A stretch of 64,000 nt of DNA, from contig OU015662.1 of the NCBI GenBank assembly GCA_907165275.2, forward strand, positions 7,199,501-7,263,500. The letters run 5' to 3'. The stretch comes from Zygaena filipendulae. Its lineage: Eukaryota > Arthropoda > Insecta > Lepidoptera > Zygaenidae. A program made the position numbers and the translations under genes. Position 1 is the first letter of the stretch. Every line of letters begins with the position of its first letter. Of the stretch, positions 34,501 to 46,451 are shown one piece after another. The notes under the pieces were generated by a model, which saw only the letters and a program-made list of their open reading frames with translations, had not been told where the DNA came from and made no database searches.

Positions 34501-37500
34501 AACACCGACCCTGAATTTGTATGCTAAAGTCTACTGGAGTGCATTTATGATAACGTAATTGCTTTTGCTCGTGCTTCGCACGTGTGGATAGGTACAAATA
34601 TTGTTTTTAGAGTTCATAATATTATTTAAACTAAGTTGGGGTAAAGTCGGCTAAAAGCGGCTACACAGTACACACGGCCCTACAATCAGAGGCGATATCG
34701 GGAGTACCTAATGTTGCCAGGTCGCCAAACCTAATAGCGGGATAGATCAGCCAGTTTGGCCGGCTCATTATTGAGGACGTACTAAATTATTGAGGATTAG
34801 GTAAATAGGTATAAGTAGGTAATCTTCAATAATGTAGGGTGGTTACCGGTGACCTTTAAGCTGGCTGGTCTGTCCGGCTATTAGGTTTTGCAACCTGACA
34901 ACATTACTCCTGATATCGCCTCTGATTTTATGGCCGTGTGTAGCCGCTTATACTTTTACAGTGATTATAAGTTACTTAATCCCTACAACGTCACAAACTC
35001 ACAATTCACAAGCTCGCAAACTTTAGCTCTTTATAATATTATAGTATCCACCTACCTATAGAATTTAATAAAAAGTTCGGTTAGTTTTAAATTAACAAGT
35101 TAGTATCGCTTAAAACCTAAATCTAAGAAATAAGAAGTCAGTAATACACGCGCAAAGTATGATTGAGAATATTTACCAAAAAAATCGCTAAATAAATGCG
35201 TTAGACAGCTGTTGATCGTCATTTACAACGTGCTTCTACAACTAGCTGAACAAATTTTGACAAATTTAGCATTGCAGTATAGGTATATACTAAATTTTCG
35301 CCTAAGTCAAATATTAGTCGATCTAAGTATGATGGAGATATTCATAATTACATAAATGCTCATAGATCGTGATTCGTGAGGTAAAGGTCCAGCTCAAATT
35401 GCTCTTGTATTTGAACTTACCTCAACTTACTCTTCTCGTAATATTTTAAAAATGAAGGTCTCCGTTTATGTTTATGTTATGTTTATGTTGTGTTTATTAC
35501 GTCTTTATTGTGACTGTTAGAAGGTTGTTAGACCACTTCAATGACAAAGTTACTCAACGTTGATAGTATTTAACTTTTGCTCGTAAACAAAAGTAAATAG
35601 ACATAAATCGAGTATCGAACCGAGTTCGTCAGCGGGCGTAGTGAAACTGGATTTCTTCATAGCATACGTATAAGTGTAGGTACTTACCTACCTACTTAGG
35701 TACTTACATCAATATAATATAATAAAATAGCTCTATATCATCTCTAGTCCCTATAGATTGTTCCTATATACCTCAATCGCATCAATTTGACATACAATTT
35801 TTTTTACATTAATGCACCAAAACAGCTAAATCGATTTCATTGAAGTGCAGCGTAGAAAAGAACATCAATTTTTTTTTCACCTGAAATACATCTGAAACTC
35901 TTAATGCGTGAAACTGCGAGCAACGCAATCCTAAAAGTAATCCAAACTTATATTGGACTAGCTGTCCTAGATGTCACTCAGGAACACTGTAGTTTCCTAT
36001 AAGACGTGATTTATTTTTAATCGGTTAAGTAGTTTTAAGTTTTGTAGATAAATTACAAACAAACAAATATGCGAAAAATCAAATCTTTTCTCTTCGTAAT
36101 ATTGATACAGATAGTTAAAATATTGCATCTAAATCTATAATTATAATTTTCCAAAAGTCACGTCTTAGATTTTCCTGTGAAATTTTTACATTATACAGGC
36201 ACTCCTCTATTCTTTGGAGCCGTTTATAGGCAGACTAATTTCCGAACGTGTTTACTTAAATCATTTCCAAAAAGCAGATACCTACATCCCGTTATATCCG
36301 AGGTGTCGAATTTACTTACATAAAAACCATTAAAACCAATTCTATAAAATCATAAACACACTCAGCATCAATTTCTTTTACTTACATTGATTTTTACTGT
36401 TACAGCTGATTTCATAAAACCATGCTCCCGCTCACTACCAAAGAAAGAACTGACAAATTGTATAACAACTCAGGCAAGGATTGCTCAGTCTTACTTCGCC
36501 AAAGGGCTGCAGGAATACGATACGCCGTCATTAGATCCGTTACATTTGAACGAAACAGTCAGAGTTGAGGCTGGCACTTTCACTATAAAAAACTCAAATG
36601 CTGTTTTACAAGGACTAGGGAATATGCTGATAAAAGAAATCGAGTAAGTATGAAGTTTTACAAGTAATGCATTTGTTATGAACATATATAAAAAAACATA
36701 CATGCAGCTGAACACAGAACCTCCTCCTTTCTGGAAGACGATAAAAAATGCTTACGAACGAGTTGCCCCTTAATGTATTTTGGACTTGTGGTGGTTCAAA
36801 GTTTAACAGTTACGCAAGTGCCGGGTGGTCGACGCTGAGGTACCGAGTAGGCGCTGGGGTCACCACGCCTCATAAATGGGCTAGTTGACTTAATTTTTTT
36901 CCGTTTTTTTAGTCCGTCTTGTAAATTAATAAAAAATATTGGACACGTATTTTTCCTTTTCTTATTACGAAAACGAAAAAATAACGATTATATCTATTAC
37001 CTACATTGAGTCAAAAGGCCAATAAGTATTGTGCAAAACTTTAGTTAATTTTCACCAACGTTAATTTTGGAGATCCCGCGGGAATTCCGGAACTAAAAGT
37101 ATGTTCCTCTCTGTACCCCTGAGAACTTGTGTGAATAAAGTTGGTATAGATATAATCGCGTTTCACGCGGTTGAAACCGCGGGGCACAGCTAGTATTGTA
37201 AAAAGTTTTCAATTGGAAAAATCTCTATTTACAGATGGGATCTAGAGAAGGCAAGAGGTCAAACGACACTATTTGGTAACATCACCATGATGGGCGACTA
37301 TGAGGTCGACGGTAGAATTTTGCTAGTACCTATCCGTGGTACCGGAAAACTCACTGTGCACATGTGTAAGTTTTGTAGCTATACCTATACTCGTAGATAT
37401 TTATACCTACTACCTAGTTATACATAACTAGCTGACCCCCGCGGTTTCACCCGCGGTAATTTTGGAGTAGGTACTCGCGGGGATTCCGGCATAAAAAGTA

Positions 37501-39391
37501 CCCTATGTCACTCAGGATCGCTTTAGCAGTTAGTTCAGTAGATCCAGAGATTACCCCCTACAACGTTACAAACTCACAAACCCACATACTCACAAACTTT
37601 TGCTCTTTATAATATTAGTATAGATACATAATATGACGGGTAAAGAATAAAGAGAAAAAAAAATAGTTGCGTTGCGCGTTTCTTACATTAGACGTTGTCA
37701 TAGCTGTCAAGCACACGTAAAGGTGATTATTATTTAGCATTTCCAAGCCTAGAGCTTGGGTACCTATCCAAGCTCGGAAACACTACCTAGTGTTTCTTGT
37801 TCGATGTCGAGTTCTTTGTAAGTATAAGTATTTTTTTTTAAATACCAAGCGTTACCGCGATCCAGGGTGTTAGGATACCGAAACAATTGTAACGATAAAT
37901 TGTCCACAAAATGTGATTACTTATTCTCCCCATTTACAGACAACACAGAGATCAAAATTAAGTACAAGCACAGAATAAACAAAGACAAGGACGGTATCGA
38001 TCGCTGGGAAGCGTACGACATAAAACCAACCCAAGAATTTGGCTTTGCTAAATTCCATCTGACTAATTTACTGGGAGGAGGCGTTCTTGGTGAGTTGTTC
38101 TCTTTAATTATGAGGCATCTAATATTATGCTTTTTACCAACATTATTAATGAAAAACTGTTTTGATGGAGTTTGTGTAGATTTAATTAAACAGTTAATTT
38201 AGGTAATTATATGTATAGATAGACTGCGTTTTGCTATGAGCAAGAATTTTACATTTTTTTTAATATTTTTTTATTTTACCCGCACCCGCGTTAATTTAGA
38301 GGTCCCCGCAAATACTCCTTGAAATCCATTATTTACCGACGTCTCCAACCTATAAATAGAATAGAATAGATTAGAGTAGAATAGAATAAATACCCTTTAT
38401 TGTACACCAAATGTTACAATATTTTCATACTAGCCGTTCCCCGTGGTTTCACCCGTGGTAATTTTGGAGGCCCCGCAGGAAATTTGGGACAAAAAGTACT
38501 TACCCTATGTCCTTCTCGATTCTACTGGCAATGTGTAATAAAATTTCAAGGTGATCGGTTTAGCCGTTAAGACGCGAAAGCGTAACAAACAAACTCACGC
38601 GGGAATTCCGGCATAAAAAGTACCTCATGTCCTTTTCTTTATCCCTGACAACGTGAATGAAAAATTTCATGGTGATCCGTTAAACCGTTAAGGCGTAAAA
38701 GCGTTACAAACAATCTCACTTTCACTTTTATAGTAAGTACTTACTAGCTGTCCCGCGCGGTTTCACCCGCGATAATTTCGGAGTTCCTGCGGGAATTCCG
38801 GAAAAAAGTACTCTACGTCCTTCTTTGTACCCCTGACAGTAGTTTACGATGATTAGCTGTTCCCCGTATTAGTGCCGGAGTTCCCGCGGGAATTCCGGGA
38901 TAAAAACTATCCTATCTTTTAAGTTGGACCATAATATAAATGGTTATAAAATTCTATTAGAATCCGTTCAGTAGTTTCGGAGTCCATCGCGGACAAACAA
39001 CGTGACACGTGATTTATATATATTAAGATTAAGATAAGATAAGATAATTATTATGAGTGTTACATAAATCTGTAGCTATTAGTTGAGTAGTTTTCATGAC
39101 TGTTATAGATTAACAAATTGAAATGCGATATCTACCTGTATGTTTTACCTATTTACGTATTTCTTAAAAATTTAGAATTTTGGGAAAATTTGTAAAAATA
39201 GTGAAATATGTTTTCGTTATTTTTCAGGCGATAACCTCAACATCCTCTTGAATGAAAACTATAGGGACCTTATTCAGGACGCTGGACCGTCGTTTGTCAA
39301 AAGTATAGCAAAAAAAGTTCATGAAATAGTAAATAAATTTTATTCCCGTGTTCCTGCAGATCAATTATTACCTATAATAAATACATTTTAG
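31520..39391 (+). CDS. takeout/JHBP-like secreted lipid-binding protein (takeout-like 3), 5 exons, 249 aa
   Basis: Coding exons are 31520-31586, 36406-36643, 37235-37365, 37940-38089 and 39228-39391, with GT-AG borders, phases 1, 2, 1, 1 and 750 nt including TAG. The signal peptide is MFTLKFVFCLSVCVVASG. The Cys29/Cys41 pair, a WDLEKARGQTTLFGNITMMG segment, FHLTNLLGGGVL and LLNENYRDLIQDAGPSFV match takeout-like 2 position for position. The C-terminus is five residues longer (ending PIINTF) because the stop codon has shifted. It is a secreted takeout/JHBP-family carrier; the ligand is unknown. It lies 2.7 kb downstream of its paralogue on the same strand with its own promoter block, so it is probably transcribed separately. 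Introns carry SINE, foldback and 'ctagctgt'-type repeats. Confidence 0.92.
31598..31835 (-). repeat. 'ctagctgt'-type interspersed repeat in takeout-like 3 intron 1
   Basis: It starts 15 bp inside the intron with 'aatatatataaatcacgtgt' and ends 'gaaatcgcggggacagctag'. A plus-strand relative ends with the complementary words at about 38.9-39.0 kb. Confidence 0.7.
32608..32835. repeat. foldback element with 26-bp perfect core arms
   Basis: 'accaaataaaaactaaagac' plus 'ggaacg' (32614-32639) is exactly complementary to 32797-32822. The arms continue imperfectly inward ('aagtgaagcc') to more than 50 bp. Confidence 0.7.
32984..33243 (-). mobile_element. tRNA-derived SINE (copy D)
   Basis: Minus-strand copy in intron 1 of takeout-like 3, with the A/B boxes near 33180-33243, the 'ccagactggaaaattgaacc' core and an (ATT)n tail at its low-coordinate end. 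It is nearly the same as the copy at 921. Confidence 0.85.
34655..34949. repeat. foldback element with about 90-bp inverted arms
   Basis: The left arm begins AAGCGGCTACACA and runs through 'cagaggcgatatcgggagta' and 'gccaggtcgccaaacctaat'. The right arm ends TGTGTAGCCGCTT and holds the complements, with small differences. The spacer is about 100 bp. It lies in intron 1 of takeout-like 3. Confidence 0.72.
36890..37020 (+). mobile_element. truncated MITE with TTAGTCCGTC terminus
   Basis: Only the left third is present: 'ttttttagtccgtcttgtaa', 'aaaaaatattggacacgtat' and 'aaaataacgatta'. It lies in intron 2 of takeout-like 3. Confidence 0.6.
37060..37196. repeat. rearranged 'ctagctgt'-type repeat
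   Basis: A plus-oriented part ('gttaattttggagatcccgc') is followed by a minus-oriented end ('gttgaaaccgcggggcacag'). Two copies joined in opposite orientation is the simplest reading. Takeout-like 3 intron 2. Confidence 0.55.
37427..37625 (+). repeat. 'ctagctga'-type interspersed repeat in takeout-like 3 intron 3
   Basis: It begins 'actagctgacccccgcggtt' and includes 'aaaaagtaccctatgtcact' and 'gctctttataatattagtat' at the 3' end. Confidence 0.7.
38345..39035 (+). repeat. cluster of three 'ctagctgt'-type repeats after an (AGAAT)n microsatellite
   Basis: Heads at about 38431 ('actagccgttccccgtggtt'), 38744 ('actagctgtcccgcgcggtt') and 38856 ('tagctgttccccgta') follow in the same direction. 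A TAGAATAGAATAG microsatellite at 38353-38388 precedes them. All are in intron 4 of takeout-like 3. Confidence 0.65.
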
Positions 39392-42372
39392 TCTAGTTTT
39401 AAATAAGTAGTTTAAGACATAAAGTAGGCAAGTAGATAATTTATTTATTAGATATGTCTTGATTTATGATTTGTTAATTTCTTTATGATTAGAGATAAAT
39501 AACTACAGGTTCGCATACAAATACAGTCTCGTTACATTATTTCGGGTTCGGGTTAAAGAGCATTTATTCTCATAAGAATATACATATTCGCTTAAGTGTT
39601 TTTAATTTACATTATTTACTGTAAAAAAAAAATTGTCTTGCAGTAAGTAGGTACCTACCTACCCAATAAATAATAAAAATAATAATCCACTTCACACAAT
39701 TATTTTTGTTAAAGGATCCATCCCTGGTTTAAAAATGTACACCTTCTGCTAAAAGTTAATATAATAAAACAGCATGATAAATATTTAAAATAGGTAATAC
39801 AGTTAAGTATACTTTAATGAAAGTTCAATAAGGAGATCAAAGTTCTATCGCGTAGAAAATTAAATTTTTTAAAACAGCATTGCGAACAGATTCCGACGAG
39901 TTTCGTTGAATCTCCGCATAATCGGATTTCATTACAGTTTCGACTTCTGAGTTCTGTAGGTACCTACCTACTGTTCCTGCGATCTCATTTCGATGTAAAT
40001 CAGAACAACTGCTGTTGAATTATTTAATCGATTTTCGAGACATTTAAGTAAAAAAAAAATAGGTTGAGTAGGTAGGTAATAGTAATAAATAAAAAGAGCT
40101 GTTTTTTTTCTATTGAACGGAAAATGCTTTTTTAAAATTATTTAGTTTTAAATAGATAACCAATTACTCAAAATAGGTAGGTAGGTAGGAGACAATTTTA
40201 TTGGAATATGTTCGCCGAACATAAATACATCGTTCCTATCTATCTAACGATATCAAAGACATCTTAGTCCTTACAGATCAGGTAGGTAGATATATAAATG
40301 CTATCCTGAGGGCCCACCCTGGAACTGGTTGTGTGTCTGAAGATTTGTGAGGAGTTACTAGTACTTGGTAACCATTGTAATTGGTCCTTATACCGTATGA
40401 GTTACCATTAAATAAATAAATAAAATAATAGGTCAATGAGAAAATTTAACTTATTTTTTATTACCTACCTACCTACTCTATTTTACAAAATGTTCATAAT
40501 GTGAGGAGTTCAACAATCAACTGGTTGCTCAAATGATACAACCTATATTCAACCCTATATTTTACTATTTAGTATAGGTATATGTTTTTTAATTATTATC
40601 AACTGTCTTACCTAATTTTTCGCAGATATATTTTTCAACTTTAAATTACCTAACAAATCATTGTATAGAGGTTCTGTATTATTTCCTTTCGAAAATCCTA
40701 GGATTTTCAAACGGCTTTCGGACTTGCAAGTACCTACCTGCCTAATGGTATAATTGCTATAAAGCTTGTAATTACAATGGATTTGTGCTTTGATGTGAGT
40801 AGGTACCTACCTACCTAGATTAAAGCATCTGCATATAACTTATTTGTCGCATACTTAGCTCAAAGCCTAATTAAACTATTCGAACGGGACCATTTCCAAG
40901 CGGAAATTACCTAGACACGTTGAAAGGAAATTACTCATTCGTACCTAGGCACTAAGAGTTAATTAAATTATCATAATATACAGGCTGTCCCGTAAATCGA
41001 CGTCAAGCCAGAACCAGGTAATATAAAAATCTTAAAAAAAGGACAGTCAAAAAGGACAGTGGACAGAGCGCTCGACGTTGGAAGACCCATTTGTGCCGCA
41101 TCTCCACGGAAGGCTCGGCTCGCGTAGGATCGTGCTACCCGAGGCTTGCATCCGAATTAAGCCAAGCCGCGCCTACACGGATGGTGCAGCGCGGTGCGGC
41201 TCGTGTTACAGCGGGCCGTTTAACCACACCTTTACATTCACTGTAAAAAACCTATTTTACAATGATTTTGATTTAAAATTTGGCATTTTGATGTAACTGT
41301 AACGCTATAGCGTTATTTTGGTAGGTACCTACCACTGAGCTGATCTACCTAGTATAACTACGGGAGCCTGAAATTCCCTGATTAGGTAGGTACAAATGGT
41401 AAGACAGTCGAAATCGGGCTAGTTTGTTTTGTAGAATACTTTCCATTACAAATATGATAAAGCTTGTTTATTAAAAAAAAATATGTTCTGATAACCTATA
41501 AGTTACCTATAAGTACCTATAAGCTAAATAACCCTCTCCACGCGTTTTAGCATTAGGTACTTATAGGTAGGGTTTTATATAAATAATAAAACTTTGTTTT
41601 ATATGTCATTTGTAAAATTTTATTAATATAATATATATAAGTAGAGCTCTTAGTTTTACAAAGTTATTGCGAGTAGGTACAGTTCACAAGTGCAAACATT
41701 GGTCGTGAGTAATAATATAGAATAAACTCTAAAACATGTTGTGGCAACTATTAATATTATATGGTTATTGATTATTTCTAAATGATATCCAATAATTAAT
41801 ATAGATTACGGATACAAAGTGTATGGAAAAAAAAATCCAAGATTGTAAAAAACGACAGTACCTATCGCAACAAAAAAATATAATATAACATGGGTAACAC
41901 CGACATACTTATATATTTTTTATATAATATGTAGATAATTTTAAACAAGTGAGTTATTCAAACTCATGATAATTAATTTTATACTTACGTGTAAATAAAA
42001 AGAATATAAAAAAAAACACTTATAAATCTGAGATAAAAAAGTAGAGTTGCGCAGGTGAACGACCTCGGTGCACGCGCTTTATATTTTCGAAAAAAAAGAA
42101 AGTTTTTTTTAAATAGGTATTAGATGAGAATCGAATACTCAATACGTCCCATTGTAACCATACACTTTGCATAGATTTGACCGCGTAAGTTGTTCCACCA
42201 AGCGTGCCACACCACAATTAGCTCTACTGCGCCAAGTCAGCGAATGTGAACGAAGCGAATCCCATCACCTGAGTTAATCCTATCACCGGAAGGTTTTGTG
42301 TTACCAATAATTACCATCAGAAGTTCAGAACGCTGTGGCTCGCTTGGTTTTTCGTTCCATACAATATTAAAC

Positions 42373-42508
42373 CCCGCTCCACATTCACGCGAGAATCTTG
42401 CGAGAACGCGAGAAAACCACGAGTAACGGCGGAGAACATCGGCTCTGCATTCACGTTCTCGTGGTTTTCTCACGTTCTTGCAGAATTCTCGCGTGAATGT
42501 GGAGCGGG
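42373..42508. repeat. near-perfect hairpin, 51-bp arms, 34-nt loop
   Basis: CCCGCTCCACATTCACGCG (from 42373) to AACCACGAG (42423) is complementary to 42458-42508 with about four mismatches. The loop is 42424-42457. It is GC-rich in an AT-rich region. A 103-codon minus-strand ORF across it is a by-product of the GC content. Confidence 0.85.
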
Positions 42509-45500
42509 TATTAGAACTTGATGCCTTTCCTGAAATACATAATATCACACCTTAATAATTAAAAAGACCTAACTCAAAGTTCCTGTAAATGCTGATATAA
42601 TAATATAAATTGAAAAAAAAAAGCTCTAAAACCATGTGCCGAAAAAGGGCCTGGAATCATGAGTAAGTGAGGGACAACCTGTACATCGGTCACTTATTTA
42701 ATCGCATTATTCACCCATGCGTTGGTGGATAACATTTCATGTGAATTTCTGCTCATTTCCCACAAATTGCCATTTTTGAGTTAAGTCACTTTAATTAAAA
42801 AGATGCGATATAATAGCGAGGGACGAGAAATTCGCATTAACCTGACCTGATAAAGGATTAGGGCCGTTTCTATATTTGTTCTCACACCTTTGGTCATAAA
42901 CGTGTCTTATGTTACGGCCTGTACGCTCTTATACAATTTAAACTCGCTTTTACAAGTTGTTTAGGTTACTAAAGTTAATAAGTAAAATAAATTAAGTACA
43001 TAAGAGGTAATATCACACACAACGCACAAATTTCTTCTACAATCAAGAAAATACCTAAACTACATAATACCAACTGTATAGGTAATACTACGTTATATCA
43101 AAAATCTCAACTTCATCTTAAGTAAATTACATTATTTTTTAATTATTATTTTTGAGAAAAATTTTGTATTATAAATTTTGACAACCCTTTTTTATAACTC
43201 GTCTACGATTAAATAGTTTCTCAATTAGGTGACGTCTTTCAGCGCGCAAATATCTAATGCTCAGAATCCAAAAAAAGACTATGTAAACATGGAAGTGATA
43301 TAATATCTAATATAGAAAAAAGAGCACCTTTGAAATATATGTATAATAGTAAATAGTAAATTATATTCAACTCACACATACCTTTAATAGGTAATAATAT
43401 AATTCCTAATACAAGTTATGTAGGTACTTCCAATGTTCAACGTCACCGTCCACGTCATTCATAAGGTGAGGCGTGGTTTGACCACCTAGCCTGTTAATCA
43501 TGGAAAAAACTAAACATGATTCTTATCACACACTAAAAGCATCAAAGAGACGCTGGATGCGTTAGGCCAAAGATGAAGGAAGTCGTCCGCCTTGAAAGAG
43601 ATCTTATTGTCTAGTATGAAGGCAGTATTGCTAATGATAACGAATATAAAGTTAAAATTTCAATAATACTACTGGTTGTAACCATAAAATCCTATTTTAC
43701 TACGAAATAAGTATCATTGAATTGTTAAATTTATCATGTTTTGATAAGGTTTATATCAATTTAACTTTCCGTACCTAAATACTTTTTTTATAAATGTTAT
43801 TGACATATCCTGAGAATTTTGTTTATCTGGTATAATCCAAACGCAAGTTATAAGGGTTCAAAAAAAACGACGAAGCGCTTCGAGAAAGGGTATAGGTAAT
43901 GCTCTGGCGCTTCGCTTGGCTCGTCTTGTTGGGAACCGACCATTAGCAAACTTTTATGTTCATTTTTAAATGAAATCGGTTTTAAAAATTATATTTAGTG
44001 ATCCTAACAGCTTTAGTCTCTACAACTAACAATGGGATACTTAAATATACTGTATTGTTAATACATTAGAATTCATTAGATAATAATATATACCTACTAT
44101 TAGATACTACGCTAAGGATATGAAAATATCAGACTAGTAATTTAACTTACAAATACTTACTTACAACATTAATTCCTTTTTAAATTTACAAAAATAAATC
44201 ACTGTTTTAAATGACAATAAATATTATACTCCTGAGACCTACTATATTAAAAATGTTTTGCACTAAGGTCCAATCCAACTATCACCTTTTACCTTCACAC
44301 TAAGTGGAAGAATAAAATTAACCAATAAAATATTATTATTAACCAATAGAAATAATAATAATTTAGAATAATATTTAACAGGTCACAAGCTTTTATAATT
44401 ATGAATATTTAATAAATCTAAATACATAATATTGCTCGGACATACGACCCGTGTAGGATTATTATAGATTAGTATAGATAACTTAGTTGACATCAAGGTA
44501 TCTACACCTTATGTTAATTAAAATACGAATAGTTTATTATCTTACTGATGGACTTAAATTTTGATTTTCATACCTCGGTTATATCTATGCTTATTGATCG
44601 GTCTGCTTTCAAATTTATGAACTAATAAAATATTGTGTATGGAAGCTTTTTTTCTGCCGCTTCATTTAATGATGTCAATACATAATTATAGTTATGGCTT
44701 AATTGAGCATACGTGAAAAAAACATCTACAAAATTATTATTTATTTCGTTTCTCAAACGTTATAACGACCACAGACATAATAATCTATTAGATAGACTCA
44801 ACATGCACCGCGATTTGTATGAAAATCAAGCGTGTCACTTTTTTCCTACCTACTATGACGCCACAAGAGCAACTTACCGCCGCATTCAGAGTCGACTTTA
44901 CTGGTTACTTAGTTAAGTATAGATTTTTAAAACAAAACTGCCGCAATCAGACAAGTTTAATAAATAAATGTTAATTGGCATTTAACTAAGCCAAATCTCA
45001 TTAAATTCCAATTAAAATTAAATTCTGATTACAAAAATGACTTGCCGGTGAAAGGTATCCTTTCTATTTACTAGGCTTTCCTTATACATATCTGGTGTTT
45101 TTAAAACTTTTAATGGCACGATTCGGAATTTTTGAGTTTTCGACTGGCGTCCTACTACGGCGGTCGGGCGTAGACTGACGGTTTAGCAGCGGACATTAGA
45201 TTGATTTAACCAAAACTGGGCGTGTGAAGTTCGCACATTTGCACTAGACTCATTTTAATAAAGTTTTTAAATCGTGTTACGTACAGGACATTTATAAATT
45301 ACAACCGGCATGCACACATACTTTAAATAACAAAATCTCTAATAGGAGCTAGTCTACATGTCACTCTCGAAACTAACTGAAACCACTATAATATACAGGA
45401 TGCAATTTTGTATGAAGGACTTTTTCAAGGTCTCGATAATTCTTGCTTACCTACATATAATAACTGATTAATCAGAAAAAACCATTAATAAAAACGTTTG

Positions 45501-45584
45501 TACTATACGTTTACATTTGATTATAAGTACAAATAAAATTAATGACCCGAGGGTTCCCATCCAGTCCCATGATATATTATGTAC

Positions 45585-45785
45585 TAGCTGTGCCCCGCGG
45601 TTTCACCCGCGGTAATTTCGGAGTTTCCGCGGGAATTCCGGGATAAAAAGTACCCTATGTCCTTCTCTATACCCTTGATAACGTGCATACCAAATTTCAT
45701 CCAAATTCGTTCAGCCTATTTTGCGTGATTGAGTAACAAACATCCAAACATCCACACTTTCACATTTATAATATTAGAAGGAAGT
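45585..45785 (+). repeat. 'ctagctgtgccccgcgg' interspersed repeat, full length
   Basis: It begins 'actagctgtgccccgcggtt', runs through 'aaaaagtaccctatgtcctt' and ends 'cacatttataatattagaag'. It is the best-preserved copy of the family here. Confidence 0.75.
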
Positions 45786-46149
45786 AGGCTAGTAGGATAA
45801 AATAAATATAGAATATATTATTAGCAGTAGTGTCTTTTCTGATAGTCATATTACAGATTGTATAAAATCGAACTATAAGGTCAAAATGATGAATGAAAAC
45901 ACCGATGCTAAGTTAAAGCTTATTTGTTTATAGCGGCACGCTAATTTGAGCCTTCAAAGGGTTTTAAAATAATACTGATATAATGCTTGGGCGGATACTC
46001 AACGCGATACTCAATTTTACAGAAAGTTAAAAAAGAGATACAACGCGAAAATATTTTCCGTTATCGCAATGAGTGTGACCCGTTCATCGGAGATGGCAGC
46101 TCGGATGTCTGCATAAAATAATATAATAGTTGATAAAATGGGCATGGTG

Positions 46150-46390
46150 ACTAAATTTTAATTTTTAGACCGTCTTTCTTATAGTTAAAGAAAATATTGG
46201 ACCCGTATTTTTCCTTTTTTTACGTAATCAAAAAATAGCCGCGGTACATTGAGTTGAAATTCCGTGTGACGTGACACCTAGGCACTAGCTACACTTTAGT
46301 TATGACGTCGAGACCTTTAATGCGTTTTATCTAAGTAGGTACTTTTCAATAATTCGAAAAAGAAAAAAGTGTCTATTTTTTTAACCTTGC
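46150..46390 (+). mobile_element. truncated MITE with TTAGWCCGTC terminus, at the 3' end of the BACE-like gene
   Basis: 'tttttagaccgtctttctta', 'aaaatattggacccgtattt', 'tgagttgaaattccgtgtga' and 'tttaatgcgttttatctaag' match the family in order. The right terminus is missing. It lies within 300 bp downstream of the BACE stop codon and may be part of its 3' UTR. Confidence 0.6.
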
Positions 46391-46451
46391 CATCATGCCC
46401 ATTACCAATATCGAATCCAACGGCATTCGTCGTCATCTAATTTCTGTATCT

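Larger units (their letters stand above)
39392..46149. other. gene-free stretch between takeout-like 3 and the BACE-like gene
   Basis: Very AT-rich, with frequent GTAGGTACCTACC words. It holds a repeat start 'aggctgtcccgtaaatcgac' at about 40982, the hairpin at 42373 and one 'ctagctgt' repeat. Short ORFs at 41078, 42237 and 44713 have no recognisable domain. No gene is supported. Confidence 0.55.

Noticed and set aside
41078..41296. 72-codon ORF in a short GC-rich patch
   Set aside because: It adjoins an 'aggctgtcccgtaaatcgac' repeat; the peptide resembles nothing I know and seems to be repeat-derived.
42237..42548. 103-codon minus-strand ORF
   Set aside because: It is laid across the two arms of the 42373-42508 hairpin; its Arg/Cys-rich protein simply follows the GC-rich palindrome.
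44713..44916. 67-codon plus-strand ORF
   Set aside because: No recognisable domain, no promoter or poly(A) context, and AT-rich surroundings.
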